This document shows, in pieces, positions 56,350 through 64,000 of a stretch of 64,000 nt of DNA. The notes under the pieces were generated by a model, which ran no database searches, was not told the origin of the DNA, and saw only the letters and a program-made list of their open reading frames with translations. The stretch is from Monodelphis domestica (lineage: Eukaryota > Chordata > Mammalia > Didelphimorphia > Didelphidae). Within the stretch, counting starts at the first letter, position 1. Every line of letters begins with the position of its first letter. The DNA lies in contig NC_077230.1 of the NCBI RefSeq assembly GCF_027887165.1, forward strand, positions 327,964,415 through 328,028,414, in the 5' to 3' direction. A program made the position numbers and the translations under genes.

Positions 56350-57290
56350 GATTTTTTTTTCTGACCCAAAGTGCATTGTATTTAGTAGATACTGAGGAAC
56401 TGCTCAAAGGAAATGATCAGAAAGTTATCAGATAGCAGCAATTGCAAAAATGGGTTAGACTTAGGAGTCATGACTTATGGACACCTTTAATATTTATTGA
56501 ACTGAACTGCATTGTATTCTGAAAGTAGACTAAGCTTTTCTTGCTTCCCCCAGTGTTGACCCTGTGTGGGCTAGAGATGTCCAACATAATACCTGTCCCC
56601 AAAGTAGATTAAAATATGATTGGGAAATGTTTAGCCAAATAAATAAAAATATTTGCATATTTTTATATTTGCATATCACTTGCTTAAACAATAGATCTGT
56701 ATTTCTCTTCGCCTCAGTGGTGACCAGAGTTATTAATTCTGCAAAGAGTATTACTAGTTTTATGAAAATTATGAATTTGTCTCCAGGTCAGGCCAGAATA
56801 CATACCCCATTGAAAGTTCAAAAAAGAAAGCTAGCCCAGGTGTAAAGCAGAGCCTGTGTCTATCAAAGCCATTTGCTTCCTGGTCTTACAAAGCTATTAC
56901 CTGTTCCATTTCAAACACAGTGTCACACGGCTCATGTTGCATTAGGCAAATAGCTTAGGAAAACCACAGGAATAATCCCATGTTTGCTTCACCTTGAAAG
57001 CATTTCAGAAAAGCTGACCCAATGACTCTCCTGACACTCTTGTTGAGAGTTAGTGAACACTCATTTTATGCAAGGGTGACAAATCTGGGGCTTTACTGTA
57101 TAGCTGAATCTTTTAGAATGAGATGGATAAACTGAGGCAGAATTTATGAACACCCTGGGAGAAAAGCTGACGCCAGAACTTAATGCAATATTAAGGAGTC
57201 CTTGGTTTTAGATTTGCAAGGCTGATCATTGGACCATCCGTTCTCCCTTAAGTGAAAGATAGTCTAACTATATGACATATAGCAGAACTT
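56350..57290. other. Intergenic sequence, nothing recognised
   Basis: About 0.9 kb without clear repeats or exons. The open frame at 56564-56845 has no domain. Confidence 0.35.
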
Positions 57291-57500
57291 AGAAGGAACC
57301 TTAGAAATAGGATCAAATCATAAAATCATAGAACTGAAAAGAACTTTATAGATATAATCTATTTCAACAGTTCTCATTTCACAGATGAGGAAACTGAGGG
57401 CCTTGAGTGACTTTTCTGTAGCCACACAATCTCGTTAGTGGTAGAGCCATGACTAGAAATCCTGATTTCCACGCTAGAAATCTCTTCAGTTTGCCAGGAA
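57290..57500 (-). repeat. MIR SINE
   Basis: 'cagaacttagaaggaacctt', 'ttcacagatgaggaaactga' and 'gtagagccatgactagaaat'. Confidence 0.7.
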
Positions 57501-59028
57501 ATATGATGCAAGGGAATGAGAAACTAAGTGGGAAAGAAGGTCATGTCTAGAAGGAGAATAAGGTGTTAATATCAACAATAACATAACTATTTGCTTCATG
57601 GAGATGTGACTTTTTGGGTTTTCTTTAAATTAGAACTCTGCAATCACTTTGGTATTTCAGAAGCATAGCTACAACCTCACAATTCTATCATGAAAACAAA
57701 AAGGGAAAATAATCATTCACTCTTGAAGGATTTTAATTATTGCCAGGAAGTGACATTGGTATCAATAGCACTTGGCAACTGGATTTGGAGGCAAAGGCTG
57801 GGTTTAGAATCTGGAAGACCTAAGTTCAAATCCTACATCCTTGCTGTGTGATTATTGTCATCAAGATTTGTAATCTTTATACCTCAAAAAAACTCCCTAG
57901 TATTTACCCTCTAAGTCACAATTATAAATAAATTATAAAGTATAGTTTGAATTAGTGGAGGGAATGTTCACATCAGAAGTCCCATATTGTTGAAATAACA
58001 GATCTTTTGTATATTTCTTTCCTTACATGAGAATTATAAGATTAGTCTTCTAAAAAAAGCATGTGTCAGCCTTGTAACAGCTATGATTTCCTGTTTGAGT
58101 ATTGAGTATTATCATACAACAACCTCCCTACATTATCTTCCCTTTTCTTGAGAAATCAAGGGAAAGGTCAAAATTGTTAATATATTGGTCTGAAGTCACT
58201 AACACCTAAAAGACTAAAACTAAGTTTTTTTGCCCCAAATTATGATCCATAGTGGGCTTGATCTTATCCAAGGATGCTTTCTTGGAACCCATAGGGATGT
58301 TGCTTCTTTGATAATTATTTGATAAGACTCCCCAGTCTTCATAATTTTGTAATTCTGACACAAAAGGGAATACTCTTTAGATATCTGGTAGTCCTACTCC
58401 CACAAAATGAGTGGCATGTATAACAGATTTGTTTATGGATTATTTGACCAGTTAAAAGTTGCCCTTCATAGCAGTGTGGCACCATTTCAAGATGACAAAA
58501 AGAAAAAATGGTGAAATGAAGCAGGCACTGGGAAGATATCCAGGGAGGCCCAACCCAGGCATAAACCACTACAACTTCACAGTTGTGTAAACAGCATATT
58601 GATAAAGTGAGGTCATCCCACTTATTATCTTCTTCAAGACAAAAGAATTCAGTGCACTTTAAAAAAATGACACTACAAAACTCATTTGTGAAATCAGTAA
58701 GAGATATTTTCTCAAATTAAAAATAAACTAATAAAGTACAAGCCTTTGAATTTTTTAGAATATTCTTTGAGGGGTTACATACTATCTCTAGGACAGAATT
58801 CCATTCTTGATGATTGAATTCTTACAATCAAAATATTTCACTTGTGGACTCAATTCAATGATACTTTTCCCCCCAAAATGTAATTTGCAGAGTCACTGAG
58901 TTGTTGGTAAACACCTTAGCACTTAGCTAAACTAGTTCATATGCCAAAGAAATACCCCCTATAATATTTCTGACAAATGATAATCAAACTAATTGAAGAA
59001 CTCCAAAGAGGGGGAATTGACCTCCTTT
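57500..59028. other. Intergenic sequence, mostly unrecognised
   Basis: A short MIR/SINE trace lies at 57775-57870 ('cctaagttcaaatcctacat'). Otherwise no repeat or gene is recognised. Confidence 0.35.
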
Positions 59029-59342
59029 CTAGGCAGCCCATCCCACCTTCAGATAGTTCTCATTGTTAGGAGGTTTTTTTTCTGACTACAATTCTAAATT
59101 TGCCTCTTTGCAAATCCTACCCATTGTTGCCAGGTCTGTTCTTTGGGGACAAATAAACAAATCTAATCCCTCTTCAACTTGAAAATTCTTCAACTTGAAA
59201 ATTCTTCAAATAACTGAAGGAGTCAATCATAACCTTCATTTTCCTCTAGATTAAACATACCCCCTTTCATCAACCTATCCTAATATAAAATTGTCTCAAG
59301 GCACTTCATCATACTAGTTACCCTCTTCTGGATACTCTTCAG

Positions 59343-59351
59343 CTACTACTA

Positions 59352-59437
<86 letters not shown>
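59343..59437. repeat. (ACT)n(GCT)7(ACT)n(ACC)4 trinucleotide array
   Basis: About 95 bp with blocks in that order, at the 3'-tail side of the adjoining MIR. Confidence 0.93.
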
Positions 59438-59439
<2 letters not shown>

Positions 59440-59680
59440 CTAGTATTTATGTAATATCCATTATATGATGGGAACTGTGCCAACTGCTATATAGATAATC
59501 TTATTTGATTGCCACAACTCAGAGAGGTAGGTATAATCATCTCCATTTTTCAGTTGAAGAAATTGAATTAAACAAGTTGACATGCTTAAGGTCCCACAAC
59601 TTGTCACAAGCTTTGAATATGAACTCAACTCTTCCTGTCTGAAAGTCCAACACTCTATTTACTGAACCACTTAGTTACTT
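59438..59680 (-). repeat. MIR inserted in the L3/CR1
   Basis: 'ttatttgattgccacaactc', 'tttttcagttgaagaaattg' and 'tatttactgaaccacttagt'. Confidence 0.7.
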
Positions 59681-59811
59681 TTAAATATCCTTCGTAAATT
59701 GTGGTATCCAGACCTGAACACAATACTCCAAACGTATCCAGTATTGGAAATTCTTCTTTTAATGAAACCTAAATTGGTAATAGCTTTTTGGGCTTCCATA
59801 TCACACTATTG

Positions 59812-60435
59812 TGTGGAAAGGAAACAAGACTGACAGTTTGTGGGGGAAGGGGCCAACTGGGAGTGGCAGTTGGGTCTTGTGACTAGCTCTTCCTTCCTGC
59901 CAGCTGGGGGACAGGCTTCCGGGTGTCGGAGGAGAGAGGAGCTTGTTCAGCCCAGTCTGGAGTGGCATGCTCTTCTTGGTTTAGCCCAAAGACACAGGCT
60001 TCTAAAGGTTAGAATTGTTCTTGTTTGCTTTCTGTGTACTGCTAAGATTCTGAATTAGAACAAGGAGAGTAGACGGGAGTGGGACAAACTCTCCGCCAGC
60101 CTCTAGGGCCTGGCCCTATACTCTGAAACTAAGGAAACACTCCAATTCCAACTGGATTATTAAACTTTATATTATTTGAATTCGCAGTCAGATAAGTGGA
60201 CTATCTTTTCTGGTCATAGAGGGAGCTGAACTTCAGTTCAGTCATTCCAGGACAAACAGTCCTTATCGGACCCCTGCTGTTTCCTCTCAGCAGGGGGCAT
60301 CTCCCTCCCTTGCCTCACCAAGCAGTGTTCCCTCTCTCCCCTTAACTCCTCCTTACCCCTATACAAACCTCCCATTATTCCCCATTTATCCCCTATTTTC
60401 CAATCTTCCTATTTCCTTTCCCAATAAATATTACA
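59812..60435 (+). mobile_element. Solo LTR (fossil) inserted in the L3/CR1
   Basis: A 624-bp block starting TGTGGAAAGG and ending AATATTACA, so with TG...CA ends, and an AATAAA at 60423-60428. It interrupts the L3/CR1 exactly: the LINE text stops at 'cacactattg' and resumes after it. The 4-bp flanks ATTG (59808-59811) and GTTG (60436-60439) differ at one base, which fits a gammaretrovirus-like (class I) insertion. No internal retroviral sequence is present. It is younger than the LINE it interrupts. Confidence 0.65.
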
Positions 60436-60564
60436 GTTGTTTCATTTAGAGTTTTCAATCCACTAAAACCCCTAGTGCTTTTTTCAGCAAATAAACTATT
60501 GTCTAACTAGGTCTCCTGCATTCTGTCATTGTGAAATTGATTTTTTGAACTTGAGTATAAGATA

Positions 60565-60830
60565 GTACTCTAGGCATGATAGAGTGCTAGGCCTGGAGTC
60601 AGGAAAACTACTGTTCCTGAGTTCAAATCTAGACTCAGACATTTACTGGTTGAGTGACCCTGGGCAAAATTAATTAACCCTGTTTGCTTCACTTTTCTCA
60701 TCTATAAAATGAACCAGAGAAGGAAATGGAAAAATGGAAAAACACTTCAGTAACTTTGTTAAGAAAACTCCAAATGGGGTCATGCATGGCTGGACACAAC
60801 TGAAGTGATTGAACAACAACAACATAAAAC
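60565..60830 (+). repeat. Type A SINE in the L3/CR1
   Basis: 'gcatgatagagtgctaggcc', 'gaccctgggcaaaattaatt' and 'catggctggacacaactgaa' to 'gaacaacaacaac'. Confidence 0.88.
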
Positions 60831-61107
60831 TTATATTTATTCTTATTGAATTTCTTCTCTTTAAATTCACCCCAGTGATCTAGCCTATCAAGATCTTTTT
60901 GGATCCTAACATTGTTATCCATTATTTCATCTATAGATTTGATGAATGTATGATCTATGTCTTTATCCAAGTCATTGATAAAAATGTTCAATGTCACACA
61001 ATGAAGCATATATCCCTAAGGTACTCCAATGGACATTTCCTGCCATGGTGACTTTGAACCACTAATGACTAGTTTTTGAGTTTGATCATTCAACCAATCA
61101 TCTAGTA

Positions 61108-61320
61108 CAGAGGTGTCCTTCTTCAACATGGTTCATAGGCTGTATGCAGCTATGACACTCTGGAGGACTGCCCAAACTAGAACAAAATGCAATTGAGGAA
61201 TCTTTAACAAAGTAAATAAAAATGATAAACATAGATATTTCTTCATAAACCTACATCCATCTGTGGTCTGCAGGAATCCTTATGCACAGGTTAATTTCTT
61301 TGAGAGTTTGACATCATTAG
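61108..61320. mobile_element. hAT-like MITE, second copy
   Basis: Starts CAGAGGTGTCC and ends near 'gagtttgacatcatta'. The internal 'taacaaagtaaataaaaatg' parallels 'taacaaaacaaataaaaaaa' in the copy at 14793. No clear TSD. It interrupts the L3/CR1. Confidence 0.65.
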
Positions 61321-61574
61321 TGTAGTCTACAACTTTCCATATTCTCCATGAGAATGTCATGAAATGTACAAAATATTTGTTAAAAACTAGCTCTGTTATA
61401 TCTATGGCATACCTCTCACCTACTAGTTTAGTCACCCCATAAAAAAAGAAATAAGGGTGGTCTGGCATAACTTGCTTTTTAAAATCACTGCTGCTTTTTC
61501 TAAGTATTCACTATATTCTTAATGGTCCATTCTGGAATTTCCCTAAGAATCCCTAAGTCAGGAGCACTGGCCCA

Positions 61575-61745
61575 AGGACAATTTCAAGAGGATTCTAAGA
61601 AGGGGGAAAAGGATCCAGCAACCAAGGGCTAGGAGATACCTCTTTTTCACATATGTTGTCTAAGCTTGTCTAACCCTCCCCATGGAACAAGTATTTTGCT
61701 GCAAGTAGATAGTGTGTCATAGAGCTGTGGGGGTTGTTGTGTTGT
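61575..61745 (+). repeat. Unclassified repeat, copy 1 (insert in the L3/CR1)
   Basis: About 170 bp separating L3/CR1 text on both sides. Phrases shared with 62840-62985 include 'cctaagaag'/'tctaagaag', 'cagca(a/g)ccaag', 'cacatatg' and 'ccctccccatggaa'/'ctctccccagggaa'. Confidence 0.6.
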
Positions 61746-62499
61746 TTTTGGATTATCTGCTCTTTCTTACAAACAAACGAAAAATAGCATTTGCCCTTTT
61801 TCAATCATGTGGTACCTTTCTTATTTTCCATGAGTTTTTTAGATATTACTGAGAGTGGTGCTGCAACTACATCTATCATTTCTTTTATTCCCTTAGTATA
61901 TAGTTTTTTTTTGCCACTCTTTGAATTTATCAAGATCATCTAGGTTCTCCTTATTTATTTCAGATACCAATTCCCTATTAGTCATTTGTATTGTCATTTC
62001 CAGGGCAAAAATATTTTTCTTGATAAACAAATTGAAGTTTGAGCAGTTCTGCCTTCTTTGCTAGTTATCATCATCTGATTCATACTAAGCAGAAATCCTA
62101 TGCCTTATTTGAATCTCTTTTTTCTCCAAATACGGTTAATACACCCCATTTTTGCATGTGATTTGTATTTCTCATTGGCCTCTGGTCATTAGGAATATTG
62201 ACAATATTATTACAGAACTATGCCATACAGTTATATTCATTCTCTGGACTTCAATGATTATAACTAACAAGATACTCTAGACTTAATACTTTTATGAGGC
62301 GAGAACAGCTCTTAGATTAAGATATAAAGCCTGCCAATCAATGAAATGTAAAAATTGGGTGCAAACAATTACTTGTATTGAAATAATCAAATGTGAAAAC
62401 TAGGTATGAATTGAATGAAAACAGATGACAAAATTCAAGAAATGTCTTGAGGTTGGTTGAAGAGAAATAGTTACACACCTTATGTGGTTTTGGATCAAA

Positions 62500-63230
62500 T
62501 AGCAAGCAGGTTCAGAATCTGGCATTGTAATAGGAGGATGCTGGCACAGCTCCAACTGAGCTCCCAAGAGGCAATCACTTGTGGGAGAGGAAGAGAAGGA
62601 GGAGAAGGAAAGTAAATGAGAAAAGATAAGGAAAGAAGCTGTCTCTTTCCTCTAACCCCCACTGACTAGAATGACTCTGTGAACTTTGAAATTTTCAGAG
62701 ATTTTGACTTCCCATTAGGGTCAGTAGCAGTAATCCAAGGACAAAATAAATACATGGAGAAAAGCAAGTTCTAAGGATACTCTAGAAGGGCGCTAATCCT
62801 TGGAACCCTAGAGAGCTACACTTACTAAATAGAATTTCATGAGGATCCTAAGAAGAGAGAATTTCAGCAGCCAAGGACTATCAGTTACCCCTTTATCACA
62901 TATGATATTTAAACTTGAGCCCACTCTCCCCAGGGAATAAGTATGCTATAGAGATGTGGCAGTTGTTTTGTACCAACTTTTCTTTTGTAATAACTCTTCT
63001 TGCTATAAATCACCTTATAAAGTACTATTTAATTCTGGCTGACTTCCTGACATTGACCTTTATTGGATGGAGCACATCTGAGGGTAGCACATGAGAAAAT
63101 TTCTGAGTGTTATTCCTAGAACATTAAGGGGAAAAGTAGTCCTCCACCCTCCGAGAACCTGACCTCTCAGAGTGAGTGTTGAGAAGTAGCCCAGAAGGGG
63201 GTGCTGCACTCTGTTAACTGGCCTTCCTTC
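62500..63230 (+). repeat. Unclassified repeat, copy 2, possibly an LTR fossil
   Basis: The block 62840-62985 matches copy 1 at 61575-61745 in the same orientation. The larger context (a TATA-like 'ctataaatcacctt' near 63003) could be an old LTR, but the ends are not visible. Confidence 0.35.
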
Positions 63231-63715
63231 CATCTTCTGTACGTCCCTTAAAAATCTAAGTTAATTATTGAATTCCTTGTGCACCTGCATATGTCTTTTC
63301 AGACATCTCCTATTTTTACCTTTTCAATAGAATAATTTCCCTTTGTGTTTTCAGTAATTTATTCTTGAGAATTTTTCATTCTAGTACAATGATGTTCCTT
63401 AGAGAATTTGTCTACCTATCCTTCCAATCCTTCTTTTGAACTTTTTGAAAAAAGCATTCCCCAAATCTAGGATATATATCAGACTGCATCTGGATTTCTC
63501 TTCATTCTATAATGTAAACTCTGGGATAGAGTGGTTACTTTTGTGCAAGATTCCCATCATTTCTCCACATAGGAGGCCAGTTCCTTTCTGTTAGAGTGAG
63601 AATTTAAAAAAAGAATAAGATTTCCCTAACTTGGATCCTCTATCTTTTGAAGGAATGAATTATTATTAATGCAAGGCAAGAAGATATTAGTTGTTTCTCT
63701 CTCTCTGTGCATGTG
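63230..63715. other. Intergenic sequence, nothing recognised
   Basis: No gene or clear repeat. Confidence 0.35.
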
Positions 63716-63717
63716 AG

Positions 63718-63875
63718 GGTAGAGACAGAGAGAGAGACACAGAGAGAGACAGAGGTGGTGGAAGAGGGAGAGGAAGAAGAAAAGAAGAAGAAGAAGGAGA
63801 AGAAGAGGAGGAGGAGAAGGAAGAGGAAGAAAAGAAGGAGGAGAGAAAAGAAGAAAGGAGAAAAGAGGAGAGATG
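63718..63875. repeat. Purine-rich GA/GAA/GGA tract
   Basis: About 160 bp almost entirely A and G on the plus strand, giving spurious poly-acidic/basic frames. Confidence 0.92.
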
Positions 63876-64000
63876 CAACTGAGATCCAACTGGTTTTTAG
63901 ATAATTTAATTCTTCCATGTTTATTGTATGATGCCTCTGTACCAAACTTGTGATGTTTCCCAAACTCATTGGAACAAAAATATTAGTTATTTGGCTGTGG

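Larger units (their letters stand above)
59030..62240 (-). repeat. L3/CR1 LINE, long composite copy
   Basis: Antisense L3/CR1 phrases run in order across the span: 'cattgttaggaggttttttt' (59060), 'taccctcttctggatactct' (59320), 'cctgaacacaatactccaaa' (59710), 'ggcttccatatcacactatt' (59790), 'cactaaaacccctagtgctt' (60460), 'atgagaatgtcatgaaatgt' (61350), 'tggtctggcataacttgctt' (61458), 'catgtggtacctttcttatt' (61805) and 'gagcagttctgccttctttg' (62040). A minus-strand frame (60698-61009) keeps 'IQKDLDRLDHW', an RT-region motif. Five later insertions interrupt it. Confidence 0.8.

Overview
The window is mammalian genomic DNA, and everything in it points to a marsupial: one host gene in a large, repeat-rich, low-GC setting. 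The interspersed repeats are old L2 and L3/CR1 LINEs, MIR SINEs, marsupial-type L1 3' and 5' ends, and two abundant SINE types seen in marsupials. Type A is a tRNA-headed SINE whose far end reads like 'gactgaacaacaac'. Type B is a tRNA-headed SINE whose tail reads like 'cttctgccttggagccaatac...gtaagggttt', of the kind usually attributed to RTE mobilisation. Non-autonomous hAT and Tc1/mariner-like elements are also present. The species cannot be fixed from the sequence alone, and repeat family names are given from memory of family features, not from a search.

The only protein-coding gene I can support is PRSS23 (serine protease 23), on the minus strand. Its whole coding region lies in one exon at 33557-34675. 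A clear 3' splice site lies just upstream at 34689-34690. A CpG island at about 46180-46860 is the best candidate for the promoter and the non-coding first exon, giving an intron of about 12 kb. A (GA)93 tract with a nearby poly-G run (sense of PRSS23) lies just upstream of the island, and a (GA)29 tract lies in the 3' UTR shortly after the stop codon. A strong CTCF-like motif sits inside the intron.

Layout: 1-31300 is intergenic DNA downstream of PRSS23, built of L2/L3/MIR/SINE fragments, several microsatellites (including a roughly 690-bp GATA-type array at 20820-21511), two hAT or tandem-repeat curiosities near 14.4-15.0 kb, and an L2 copy split by an L1 at 28.4-30.9 kb. 31300-34690 holds the 3' flank/UTR and coding exon. 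34691-46600 is the inferred intron, with nested SINEs, a Tc1-like element and two AT-rich insert-like segments. 46180-47290 is the promoter region. 47290-64000 is upstream intergenic DNA, ending in a 3.2-kb L3/CR1 copy (59.0-62.2 kb) interrupted by five later insertions, one of which is a solo-LTR-like element with good boundaries.

I found no multi-gene system, CRISPR array, RNA gene or functional mobile element. The most unusual items are the purine-strand structure at the PRSS23 promoter, two related AT-rich segments each bounded by direct repeats (35.4 and 36.4 kb), a repeat family present twice at 61.6 and 62.8 kb that I cannot name, and several insertions whose target-site duplications can be read directly.
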